NCBI RefSeq assembly: GCF_015529805.1
Contig: NZ_CP064654.1
Coordinates: 930,001 to 994,000, forward strand
DNA from: Qipengyuania soli
GTDB taxonomy: Bacteria > Pseudomonadota > Alphaproteobacteria > Sphingomonadales > Sphingomonadaceae
DNA length: 64,000 nt
Direction: 5' to 3'
Part shown: positions 1-7,268 of the stretch, piece after piece
Layout: each line of letters starts with the position of its first letter
Numbering within the stretch: position 1 is the first letter of the stretch
Translations under genes and position numbers: made by a program
Notes under the pieces: model-generated
Databases searched by the model: none
Told to the model about the DNA's origin: nothing
Seen by the model: only the letters and a program-made list of their open reading frames with translations

Positions 1-492
1 ATCCTGATGTTCGTTACCGGATGCGTGAAGTTCGACCGTGTCGGGCGTGCACTCTCGGCAAAGGTCATCGTCCTCGTCGCCGCAAGCATTGCGATCGGCA
101 AGATCATCCTCGACAGCGGGGCTGCGGAATGGATTGGCGGTGTCATGGCGCTGGGCCTGCAACACCTGCCTCCTGCTGCCGCACTCGCGGCGATCATGCT
201 GGCGGTTACATTCCTCACCAACTTCGCCTCGAACGCGACCGCTGCCACGGTGGGCACACCCATCGCCTTTGCCATCGCGACCCGACTTGGCTTGCCTCCC
301 GAACCGCTGGTGCTTGCCGTGCTGTTCGGCTGCAACCTATGTTACGCGACGCCCATTGCGTACCAGACGAACATGTTGATCATGTCCGAAGGCTCCTACG
401 AATTCCGGGATTATATCCGTACCGGCGTGCCGCTGGTCTTGCTCATGGTCACTACCTTGTCGATCGCGTTGGTGGTGACCTACGGGCTGTGA
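1..492 (+). CDS. SLC13-type permease, C-terminal part (5' end outside window)
   Basis: Open from the first base of the window, so only the last about 163 residues are visible. They are strongly hydrophobic with several membrane helices. Two signatures of the SLC13/DASS-type permeases can be seen: SNATAA (about residue 77) followed by VGTPIAFAIA, and ATPIAYQTN near residue 118, which matches the conserved ATPIGYQTN segment. The family moves dicarboxylates, sulfate or related anions across the inner membrane; the substrate cannot be told from this fragment. The gene ends about 120 bp before the M20 amidohydrolase and reads in the same direction, but a regulatory repeat lies between them, so they may be separate transcription units. 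Confidence 0.8.
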   Translation: MLMFVTGCVKFDRVGRALSAKVIVLVAASIAIGKIILDSGAAEWIGGVMALGLQHLPPAAALAAIMLAVTFLTNFASNATAATVGTPIAFAIATRLGLPPEPLVLAVLFGCNLCYATPIAYQTNMLIMSEGSYEFRDYIRTGVPLVLLMVTTLSIALVVTYGL

Positions 493-574
493 GCCTTTCC
501 TAACGGTGACGGCTCTGCAACAGTGAGCGCAACGCCGATGTAAGGTCATGCGGCGAGTTTTCAGGTTTCATGGA

Positions 575-602
575 CCGTGTTCCATGTGTTCCATCCCGTT
601 GG
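575..602 (+). promoter_or_regulatory. 28-bp operator-like element, copy A
   Basis: This 28-bp element is repeated with a single mismatch, in the orientation facing its gene, upstream of the amidohydrolase at 42851-43900. Its core is two direct copies of GTTCCAT two bases apart (GTTCCAT-GT-GTTCCAT). The GTTC spacing is five bases, so it is not a LexA box. It ends 13 bases before the chosen ATG at 616. A shared transcription-factor site is the simplest reading; the regulator is unknown. Confidence 0.6.
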
Positions 603-615
603 GAGAGTGAGAAGA

Positions 616-1947
616 ATGTCCAATCCGGGTCCTGCAGCACTCGTCGCTCTGGCAATGGCCGCTACGGCGACTCCTGCCAGCGCGGATGACCTGCGCACCG
701 CCATCGCCGCCGACATGCCGTCACTGATGGCAATCTACCGTGACCTGCACCAGCACCCCGAGCTGAGCTTCCAGGAGGTACGGTCGGCCAAGGTCATGGC
801 CGATGCCGCGCGCAAGGCGGGCTTCAAGGTCACCGAAGGCGTCGGCAGGACAGGCATCGTCGCAGTTCTCGAGAACGGGCCGGGGCCGACCGTCATGATC
901 CGGGCCGACATGGACGCCTTGCCCGTGGTCGAGCAGACCGGGCTTCCCTTTGCCAGCAAGCAGCGCGGCATCCCGCCTTCCGGCGGCGAAACCGGCATCA
1001 TGCACGCCTGCGGCCATGACACGCACATGACAGCGTGGATCGCGACCGCTCGCCAGATGGCTGCACGCAAGGGCGAATGGTCAGGCACGCTCGTCATGAT
1101 CGGACAGCCGGCGGAAGAAACGGGCGAGGGCGCCAAGGCGATGCTCGACGACGGGCTCTACACGCGCTTTCCCAAGCCCGACTACGCTCTGGCCTTTCAT
1201 GACATGTCGGGCGTTCCGGCGGGCATGATTGCCTATGCCAGTGGTCCGGCAATGGCCAATGTCGACAGCGTCGACATCTACGTGAAGGGGGTCGGCGGCC
1301 ACGGCGCGGCTCCGCATACGACAAAGGACCCGATCGTCCTTGCGAGTGCCATCGTGATGCGCCTGCAAACCCTGGTCAGTCGCGAGAACAATCCGATAGA
1401 ACCCGCGGTCGTGACCGTTGGCAGCTTCCATGCGGGCTCGCGCTACAACATCATTTCGGATTCCGCCCACCTCCAACTTACCGTGCGCAGCTTCACCGAT
1501 GAACAGCGAGCGCGGCTGATCGACGGGATCAAGCGGATCGTTGCGGGCGAGGCCATGGCTTCGGGCGTGCCCGAGAACCTGATGCCCGAGGTGAAGTTCG
1601 GCGAGGGCTTCACGCCATCGCTGATCAATGAACCCGGCTTCACTGCGCAGGTCGTCGCTCCGCTGGTCGAACGTTTCGGTGCTGAAAGGGTTGTGAGCGC
1701 CCCGCCGATCATGCCGGGCGAGGACTTCTCGCGCTATCGCCGGGCCGATCCGGCGAATGTCCAGTCGGTGATGCTGTGGGTCGGAGGCGAACGGACTGAA
1801 GTCATCGAGGAGGCCGCAAAAACGGGGGCGACCTTGCCTTCGCTCCATTCACCCTTCTGGGCGCCGGATGCGGAAAAGGTTATCGCAGCGGGGGCAGAGG
1901 CTCTGGCGAGCACGGCCATCGACCTCATGTCGAAAACCAAGGGCTAG
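616..1947 (+). CDS. Exported M20-family metallo-amidohydrolase
   Basis: 443 residues. The start at 616 is chosen because GGGAGAG lies just upstream and the next residues form a signal peptide ending ...TPASA|DD (cleavage after about residue 23), so the enzyme should act in the periplasm. M20 metal-site motifs follow in order: RADMDALPV (96-104), HACGHDTH (130-137), GQPAEETGEG (163-172), then GGHGAAPH at the start of the dimerisation domain and MPGEDF near the C-terminus. The pattern is that of the AbgB/HipO/IAA-amino acid hydrolase branch, which hydrolyses N-acyl amino acids. Starting at the GTG at 577 would place the coding region inside the duplicated operator element, so that start is unlikely. 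The natural substrate is not known. Confidence 0.9.
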   Translation: MSNPGPAALVALAMAATATPASADDLRTAIAADMPSLMAIYRDLHQHPELSFQEVRSAKVMADAARKAGFKVTEGVGRTGIVAVLENGPGPTVMIRADMDALPVVEQTGLPFASKQRGIPPSGGETGIMHACGHDTHMTAWIATARQMAARKGEWSGTLVMIGQPAEETGEGAKAMLDDGLYTRFPKPDYALAFHDMSGVPAGMIAYASGPAMANVDSVDIYVKGVGGHGAAPHTTKDPIVLASAIVMRLQTLVSRENNPIEPAVVTVGSFHAGSRYNIISDSAHLQLTVRSFTDEQRARLIDGIKRIVAGEAMASGVPENLMPEVKFGEGFTPSLINEPGFTAQVVAPLVERFGAERVVSAPPIMPGEDFSRYRRADPANVQSVMLWVGGERTEVIEEAAKTGATLPSLHSPFWAPDAEKVIAAGAEALASTAIDLMSKTKG

Positions 1948-1959
1948 TCATAAAATTGT

Positions 1960-1992
1960 GGCCGCCGGAGTGTTGGGGACACTCCGACGGCC
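1960..1992 (+). terminator. Hairpin after M20 gene
   Basis: Inverted repeat GGCCGCCGGAGTGT / ACACTCCGACGGCC (one internal mismatch) around a 5-nt loop. It begins 12 bases after the M20 stop. A second short hairpin, TTCTCCT-CCCC-AGGAGAA, follows at 1996-2013. T-runs are poor. Lying between convergent genes, the pair probably ends transcription in both directions. Confidence 0.6.
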
Positions 1993-2034
1993 GTATTCTC
2001 CTCCCCAGGAGAACTGTTGAATTCTAGTTGCCCG

Positions 2035-2226
2035 TCAACCGTCTGACGGCACGTAGGTGCCGAGGCGGTGGTGCAGCGCGTTGATCTTGGCCAACTCCTC
2101 GCGGTCGTCCGTCTGGCGGGCGTAGGCGGTGAGCGCGGTACGCAGCAGGCGGAAGTCGGCGGTCGAGAACAGTGCGCGGGCGCGGCCCGGTTCCGTCTTC
2201 GGAGTGTCGTCGGTCATGCTCGTCAT
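2035..2226 (-). CDS. Small conserved protein downstream of isocitrate lyase
   Basis: 63 residues, not recognised. The start at 2226 is preceded at good distance by AAGGAG; a second ATG three codons later is possible. The protein is soluble and charged, with a predicted helical body (TADFRLLRTALTAYARQ) and no signal or membrane segment. It begins 11 bases after the isocitrate lyase stop on the same strand, so it is almost certainly co-transcribed with aceA. A link to the glyoxylate shunt or its control is possible only by context. Confidence 0.7.
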   Translation of the reverse strand: MTSMTDDTPKTEPGRARALFSTADFRLLRTALTAYARQTDDREELAKINALHHRLGTYVPSDG

Positions 2227-2237
2227 CCTCTCTCTCC

Positions 2238-3836
2238 TTACGCCGCAGCGAACTGGTTCATGGTGTTTGCAGCACCGCCAGCCTTGAGCGCTGCTTCGCC
2301 GGCGAAGTATTCCTTGTGGTCGTCGCCGATGTCGCTGCCACTCATGTTCTGGTGCTTCACGCAAGCGATGCCCTGGCGGATTTCCTCGCGCTGGACGTTC
2401 TTGACGTAGCCCAGCATCGCCTGGTCGCCGAAGTATTCCTTGGCGAGGTTGTCCGTGCTCAGCGCAGCCGTGTGGTAGGTCGGCAGCGTGATGAGGTGGT
2501 GGAAGATGCCGGCGCGCTTCGCAGCATCGCGCTGGAAGGTCCGGATCTTCTCGTCGGCTTCGGCGGCCAGATCGGTCGCGTCGTAGTCGATGCTCATCAG
2601 CTTGGCCCGATCATAGGCCGACACGTCCTTGCCTGCCGCTTCCCAGGCATCGTAAACCTGCTGGCGGAAGTTCAGCGTCCAGTTGAAGCTGGGCGAGTTG
2701 TTGTAGACCAGCTTGGCGTTCGGAATGACCTCGCGGATGCGGTCGACCATGCCGGCGATCTGCTCGATGTGCGGCTTCTCGGTCTCGATCCACAGCAGGT
2801 CCGCGCCGTTCTGGAGCGAGGTGATGCAGTCGAGCACGCAGCGGTCCTCTCCGGTCCCCGAACGGAACTGGTAGAGGTTGCTGGGCAGGCGCTTGGGTGC
2901 CAGCAGCTTGCCGTCGCGGCTGATGAAGACCTGACCGTTCTTGATATCTGACGGATCGACTTCGTCGCAATCGAGGAAGGCGTTGTACTGGTCGCCCAGG
3001 TCGCCGGGCTCGGTCGAGTAGGCGATCTGCTTGGTCAGGCCCGCGCCGAGCGAGTCTGTGCGCGCAACGATGATGCCGTCGGGAACGCCCAGTTCGAGGA
3101 AGGCGTAGCGGATCGCACGGATCTTCTGGAGGAAGTCCTCGTGCGGCACGGTGACCTTGCCGTCCTGGTGGCCGCACTGCTTTTCGTCCGACACCTGGTT
3201 CTCGATTTGCAGTGCGCAGGCACCCGCCTCGATCATCTTCTTGGCAAGCAGGTACGTCGCCTCTGCGTTGCCGAATCCGGCGTCGATGTCGGCGATGATC
3301 GGAACGACGTGCGTTTCATGCTCGTCGATCTGGCGCAGCAGGCGGTGCGTGGCGACGGCGTCGCCCGCGGCCTTGGCAGCGTCGAGTTCGCGGAACAGGC
3401 CACCCAGTTCACGGGCATCGGCCTGCTTCAGGAAGGTGTAGAGTTCGCCGATCAGCGAAGAGACCGAGGTCTTCTCGTGCATCGACTGGTCGGGCAGTGG
3501 GCCGAACTCGCTGCGCAGGGCGGCGACCATCCACCCCGAGAGGTAAAGGTAACGGCGCTTGGTATTGCCGAAATGCTTCTTGATGCTGATTAACTTCTGC
3601 TGCGCAATGAAACCGTGCCAGGTGCCGAGCGACTGCGTGTAGTTCGCAGGATCGCGGTCATAGGCTTCCATGTCGGCGCGCATGATCTTCGCGGTGTACT
3701 TCGCGATGTCGAGGCCGGTGGGGAAGCGGTTCTGTACGACCATGCGCGCTGCGCTCTCGGCGTCGATGGCAGCCCAGGGGGCGCCGTTGGCAGCGATGGT
3801 TTCGTTCAGTTCCTTGATCCGGGCCGAGTAGGTCAC
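2238..3836 (-). CDS. aceA: Isocitrate lyase
   Basis: 532 residues, matching the longer AceA subfamily of about 530 residues (Pseudomonas type). It splits isocitrate into glyoxylate and succinate in the glyoxylate shunt, allowing growth on acetate or fatty acids. The active-site loop reads SDEKQCGHQDGK (about residues 215-226), the KQCGH variant of the usual KKCGH, and the downstream sequence matches the family over its full length. The start is GTG at 3836, giving (M)TYSARIKELNE, with AAGGAG seven bases before it; reading further upstream gives an unlikely Arg-rich extension. The small gene at 2035-2226 follows in the same operon. The divergent gene at 3989 is its probable regulator. Confidence 0.95.
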   Translation of the reverse strand: MTYSARIKELNETIAANGAPWAAIDAESAARMVVQNRFPTGLDIAKYTAKIMRADMEAYDRDPANYTQSLGTWHGFIAQQKLISIKKHFGNTKRRYLYLSGWMVAALRSEFGPLPDQSMHEKTSVSSLIGELYTFLKQADARELGGLFRELDAAKAAGDAVATHRLLRQIDEHETHVVPIIADIDAGFGNAEATYLLAKKMIEAGACALQIENQVSDEKQCGHQDGKVTVPHEDFLQKIRAIRYAFLELGVPDGIIVARTDSLGAGLTKQIAYSTEPGDLGDQYNAFLDCDEVDPSDIKNGQVFISRDGKLLAPKRLPSNLYQFRSGTGEDRCVLDCITSLQNGADLLWIETEKPHIEQIAGMVDRIREVIPNAKLVYNNSPSFNWTLNFRQQVYDAWEAAGKDVSAYDRAKLMSIDYDATDLAAEADEKIRTFQRDAAKRAGIFHHLITLPTYHTAALSTDNLAKEYFGDQAMLGYVKNVQREEIRQGIACVKHQNMSGSDIGDDHKEYFAGEAALKAGGAANTMNQFAAA

Positions 3837-3914
3837 GGGTATGCTCCTTGATCGTCTGGGGCGTGATCGCCTCGCAACCGATGTGGGGGAGGGCGGAGAT
3901 TCGCGACAGGAAAA

Positions 3915-3975
3915 TTTACAAAAAATCTTGTCTAGATCGACGCGAATGCGGTAGGGCACGTGTAAATATGTAAAG
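3915..3975. promoter_or_regulatory. Candidate ScfR/RamB-type operator region between aceA and its regulator
   Basis: The divergent intergenic region carries TTTACAAA (3915-3922) and a tandem GTGTAAATATGTAAAG (3960-3975), all versions of one TGTAAA half-site. RamB-type regulators are known to bind A/T-rich TTTGCAAA-like sites near isocitrate lyase genes. The sites sit about 80 bp before the aceA start and immediately before the regulator start, fitting control of aceA and autoregulation. This is inference. Confidence 0.5.
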
Positions 3976-3988
3976 AAAGTGACACCCA

Positions 3989-5371
3989 ATGGCTGAGGAA
4001 GCCCTCTTCGCCGGTCCTGCCATTCGTCGCCTGCGCAAGCGTGAGGGGCTCACACAGGCCGCGACGGCCACACGACTGGAAATCTCTCCGAGCTACCTCA
4101 ACCTGATCGAGCGCAACCAGCGTCCGATCAGTGCGCGCGTGGTCATGCGCCTGGTCGAGCAGTTCGACTTCGATCCCCGCACCTTGCGCGAGGATGAGGC
4201 GATCGGCGGCATCGATGGTCTCGCCCGCCGTTTCGCCGACGAGCGCTTTGCCGACCTCGGCATCGACCGTGACGAAATGCAGGAATTGCTCGCCAGCGCT
4301 CCCCAGGCCGCGGCGGCATTTGCGCGCCTCTACGATAATGCAGGGCGGGCACCCGTCGAAGAGGACGATCCCTTGTTCGCGCTGCGCCGGGAGATCGAGA
4401 AATGGCGCAATCATTTCGCCGATCTCGACAACGCTGCCGAGGAACTGGCCGATGAAATGCGCCTGTCGCGCGGAGATATAGGCCTCGCGCTGACAGACCG
4501 TCTGCGAGAGCGGCACCAGCTTTCCGTTCGCATCCTGCCGCGCGACGTCATGCCCGACAGCATGCGCCGTCTCGACCTCCATGCGCGCCAGATCCAGCTT
4601 TCCGAAATGCTCAGCGCGGCATCGCGCAATTTCCAGCTCGCGCTTGCAATTGCGCGCCTGGAATTTCGCGACGAAATCGATGCCATCGCCAAGGGTGCGC
4701 AGTTCGATGACGAGACCGCACGAGGGCTGTTCACGCGCCATCTCGATGGGTATTTCGCCGCGGCGCTCCTGATGCCGTACTCCCGTTTCCTGCGTGCCTG
4801 TGAAGCCACCGGATACGACTTGCCGGTCTTGTTAAGGCGCTTCAGCGTGAGCTTCGAGCAGCTTGCCCATCGCCTGACCACTCTCCAGCGCGTCGGGCAG
4901 CGCGGGCTGCCGTTCTTCATGGTGCGGGTCGACCGCGCTGGCCAGTTCTCGAAAACCTTCGTCGGGGCGAGCACTGCGCGGTTCGTCAATTCCGACGTCA
5001 GTTGCCCCCTCTGGTATGCGCACCGCGCATTCGAGCGCGCAGGGGAATTGCAGGTGCAGTTTGTTTCACTCGACGTTGCGGGGGAACGCGAGGGGGGCTG
5101 GCTGACGATTTCCCGCACGGTCGAAGGGCGCGGGGAGCCGGGCGAAACGCAATTCGTCGTCTCGATCGGAGTGGAGGCGGTCCTCGCGGGCGATCTTGCC
5201 CAGGCGCGGGGCATTTCGTTGCGCTCGGACGATGCGCAACCGATCGGCCCCGGCTGCCGTCGTTGCCATCGGGTACGGTGCAGCCAGAGATCGCTGCCAC
5301 CCACCGGTCGACGGCTCACTTTCGATCCGGTCCGCTACGGCATCACGCCGTTCGAGTTTGCAGGCAATTAA
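3989..5371 (+). CDS. Short-chain fatty acyl-CoA regulator family (RamB/ScfR-like) transcription factor
   Basis: 460 residues. The N-terminal XRE helix-turn-helix (about residues 8-62) contains LRKREGLTQAATA and SPSYLNLIERNQRPI, typical of RamB-like proteins. The middle is an IrrE/DUF955-like region. The C-terminal domain (DUF2083 type) ends with the family's cysteine cluster CRRCHRVRC and RLTFDPVRYGITPFEF. RamB in Corynebacterium controls glyoxylate-shunt genes, and related regulators sense short-chain acyl-CoA. Divergent placement next to aceA supports a role in acetate or propionate metabolism. TGTAAA sites lie directly upstream. Confidence 0.9.
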   Translation: MAEEALFAGPAIRRLRKREGLTQAATATRLEISPSYLNLIERNQRPISARVVMRLVEQFDFDPRTLREDEAIGGIDGLARRFADERFADLGIDRDEMQELLASAPQAAAAFARLYDNAGRAPVEEDDPLFALRREIEKWRNHFADLDNAAEELADEMRLSRGDIGLALTDRLRERHQLSVRILPRDVMPDSMRRLDLHARQIQLSEMLSAASRNFQLALAIARLEFRDEIDAIAKGAQFDDETARGLFTRHLDGYFAAALLMPYSRFLRACEATGYDLPVLLRRFSVSFEQLAHRLTTLQRVGQRGLPFFMVRVDRAGQFSKTFVGASTARFVNSDVSCPLWYAHRAFERAGELQVQFVSLDVAGEREGGWLTISRTVEGRGEPGETQFVVSIGVEAVLAGDLAQARGISLRSDDAQPIGPGCRRCHRVRCSQRSLPPTGRRLTFDPVRYGITPFEFAGN

Positions 5372-5453
5372 CCAACGATCTTCGGCGGATGAGGAACCGC
5401 AGCGGGGTCGCACACGTTTTACGCTCCAAAATCTCATTCGCAGGGAGCGAAAC

Positions 5454-5747
5454 ATGACCGAAGAACGCATCACCGAAACGACCACGCCGACCGGCGATAC
5501 GCATACCACTCATACTGTCATTACCGACGGTGAAGGCCGCAGCGGCGGGACAAACTGGGGCATCCTGCTTCTCGTCCTGATCGTCGCCATAGTGGGCATC
5601 TTCTTCCTCACCCAGATGAGCGGCGCGGAAGTGGCCAAGGACAATGCGGTTGCGGAAGCCGCCAACGAAGTCGGCAATGCTGCCAACGAGGTTGGCGATG
5701 CCGCCCAGAATGCCGGCGAAGCCGTTCAGGACGCCGTTTCCAACTAA
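5454..5747 (+). CDS. Small single-span membrane protein with an Ala/Asn amphipathic repeat tail
   Basis: 97 residues, start ATG at 5454 with AGGGAG seven bases before it. Layout: Thr/His-rich N-terminus (about 35 residues), one membrane helix WGILLLVLIVAIVGIFFL (about residues 36-53), then a tail with repeated NEVGNAA/NEVGDAA units followed by QNAGEAVQDAVSN. The tail resembles amphipathic helix repeats of small stress or envelope proteins. Function unknown. It is followed by a strong terminator and is not part of the glycosyltransferase operon downstream. Confidence 0.8.
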   Translation: MTEERITETTTPTGDTHTTHTVITDGEGRSGGTNWGILLLVLIVAIVGIFFLTQMSGAEVAKDNAVAEAANEVGNAANEVGDAAQNAGEAVQDAVSN

Positions 5748-5764
5748 GGCGATTCTCGACGAAC

Positions 5765-5795
5765 AAGGGCGGCGAGGCACTGCTTCGTCGCCCTT
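5765..5795 (+). terminator. Rho-independent-like terminator
   Basis: A 15-bp stem (AAGGGCGGCGAGGCA / TGCTTCGTCGCCCTT, pairing fully if two G-U pairs are allowed) begins 17 bases after the stop of the small membrane protein and is followed by ATTCTTGT. It separates that gene from the XrtA-associated operon. Confidence 0.75.
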
Positions 5796-5807
5796 ATTCT
5801 TGTCAGT

Positions 5808-5818
5808 GTAAAATTTAC
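5808..5818. promoter_or_regulatory. Perfect 11-bp palindrome GTAAAATTTAC
   Basis: Perfect dyad 64 bases before the glycosyltransferase start and just after the upstream terminator. It may be an operator of the PEP-CTERM-associated operon, possibly for PrsR encoded in the same operon, but this is speculative. Confidence 0.35.
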
Positions 5819-5846
5819 CGACAATTCATCCCTGTCTGCTAGTCAA

Positions 5847-5867
5847 GAATTCCGACACCTGGAATTC
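5847..5867. promoter_or_regulatory. Inverted repeat GAATTCC-N7-GGAATTC
   Basis: Perfect 7-bp arms with a 7-bp spacer, ending 15 bases before the glycosyltransferase start at 5883. The position suits a repressor site or a leader hairpin affecting ribosome access. No known consensus was recognised. Confidence 0.4.
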
Positions 5868-5882
5868 GCGAGCCCGGACAAG

Positions 5883-7268
5883 ATGATCCGCCTTTTCAAG
5901 CACTACATCTCGTACAATGTCGTGCTGCTCGGCATATTGGACCTGCTTGTCCTTGTGGCCGCCGGCGAAGTCGCCTGGCGCATCCGTATCACGCAGATCG
6001 GAAGCAGTATCGGATTGCTCGAGAACCGTTTGATCGAGCTGAGCGGATTTGCGCTGGTGACTTGGCTCACGATGATCGCGGTTGGTGCCTACAGCCCTGA
6101 GGCATTGCGCTCCATTCGCTTCGCTGCTTCCCGCATGCTCGTTGCAATATTGCTGGGCGTGGGTGCGATTGCCATCGCCAACTTCATCCTGCCAGGATCG
6201 GTGTTCTGGCGCTCGATCCTGTTCTACGCGACCATCATCGCCTTCTTCGGGCTCGTCATTTCGCGCTACTTCGCGGAGAGAATGATCGGCATCGAGACCT
6301 TTCGTCGGCGGATACTTGTGCTTGGCTCGGGGAAGCGCGCTGCTCGGCTGATGCGGCTTTCGAAGAGGCCGGGAAGCGGTTTCATCGCTACCGCATTCGT
6401 CGACATGGGCGACTGTACGCCCGAAATCGAACATCCCGTCCCACGGCAGTCGATCCAGGATTTCGGTCGCTACGTCGAGCGGCTTGGCGCCAGCGAAGTT
6501 GTCCTCGCATTGGAGGAGCGCCGCAACTCGCTGCCATTGAAGGAACTGCTGAGGATCAAGACGAAGGGCGTGAACGTCAACGATTACTCGAGCTTCATCG
6601 AGCGCGAGACGGGCCGCGTCGACCTAGACACACTCAACCCCAGCTGGCTGATCTTTTCGGACGGCTTTTCGGCCGAGCAGCGGATTTCACGTATACTCAA
6701 GCGCGGCTTCGATGTTGCGGTCAGCCTGGTCATCCTGGTGGTCGCCTTGCCCCTGATCGTCATCTTTGCGGCCGCGGTGAAGCTTGAGAGCAAGGGGCCA
6801 GCGTTCTTTCGCCAGCGCCGCGTGGGCCTCTACGGAGAAGATTTCACTCTCATCAAACTGCGTTCGATGCGCACCGATGCGGAAGCCAACGGTGCGAAAT
6901 GGGCAGAGGAGAACGATCCGCGCATTACCCGCATTGGACGGATCATTCGCAAGGTTCGCATCGATGAACTCCCGCAGCTGTGGAGTGTCCTGAAGGGCGA
7001 AATGAGCTTCGTTGGACCACGTCCCGAAGTGCCGCATTTCGTGGCCGATCTTGAACGCGAGCTGCCCTATTACGCGGAACGTCATGTGGTGAAGCCAGGG
7101 ATCACGGGCTGGGCGCAGATCAACTATCCCTATGGCGCAAGCATCGAGGATGCGAGGCACAAGCTCGAGTACGATCTGTACTACGCGAAGAACTACACTC
7201 CCTTCCTCGACATCCTGATCCTGTTGCAGACTGCGCGGGTGATCCTCTGGCCGGCAGGTGCGCGCTGA
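5883..7268 (+). CDS. XrtA/PEP-CTERM system-associated glycosyltransferase (TIGR03013-like)
   Basis: 461 residues. The N-terminal half has about four membrane helices and a CoA-binding-like fold. The C-terminal 190 residues form a bacterial sugar transferase domain starting at [14 protein letters not shown] (about 273) with [21 protein letters not shown] and [12 protein letters not shown]. Such enzymes attach the first sugar phosphate to undecaprenyl phosphate in exopolysaccharide synthesis. Assignment to the exosortase-linked subfamily rests on overall similarity and on the following prsK-prsR-prsT genes. Its TGA overlaps the prsK ATG by one base. Confidence 0.88.
   Translation: MIRLFKHYISYNVVLLGILDLLVLVAAGEVAWRIRITQIGSSIGLLENRLIELSGFALVTWLTMIAVGAYSPEALRSIRFAASRMLVAILLGVGAIAIANFILPGSVFWRSILFYATIIAFFGLVISRYFAERMIGIETFRRRILVLGSGKRAARLMRLSKRPGSGFIATAFVDMGDCTPEIEHPVPRQSIQDFGRYVERLGASEVVLALEERRNSLPLKELLRIKTKGVNVNDYSSFIERETGRVDLDTLNPSWLIFSDGFSAEQRISRILKRGFDVAVSLVILVVALPLIVIFAAAVKLESKGPAFFRQRRVGLYGEDFTLIKLRSMRTDAEANGAKWAEENDPRITRIGRIIRKVRIDELPQLWSVLKGEMSFVGPRPEVPHFVADLERELPYYAERHVVKPGITGWAQINYPYGASIEDARHKLEYDLYYAKNYTPFLDILILLQTARVILWPAGAR

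Noticed and set aside
575-602. LexA box in the 28-bp element
   Set aside because: GTTC repeats are five bases apart, not seven as in the alphaproteobacterial LexA site.
577-615. N-terminal extension MFHVFHPVG... of the M20 amidohydrolase (and the equal extension at 43984)
   Set aside because: Both come from translating the duplicated 28-bp element; signal peptide and ribosome sites support the later starts.
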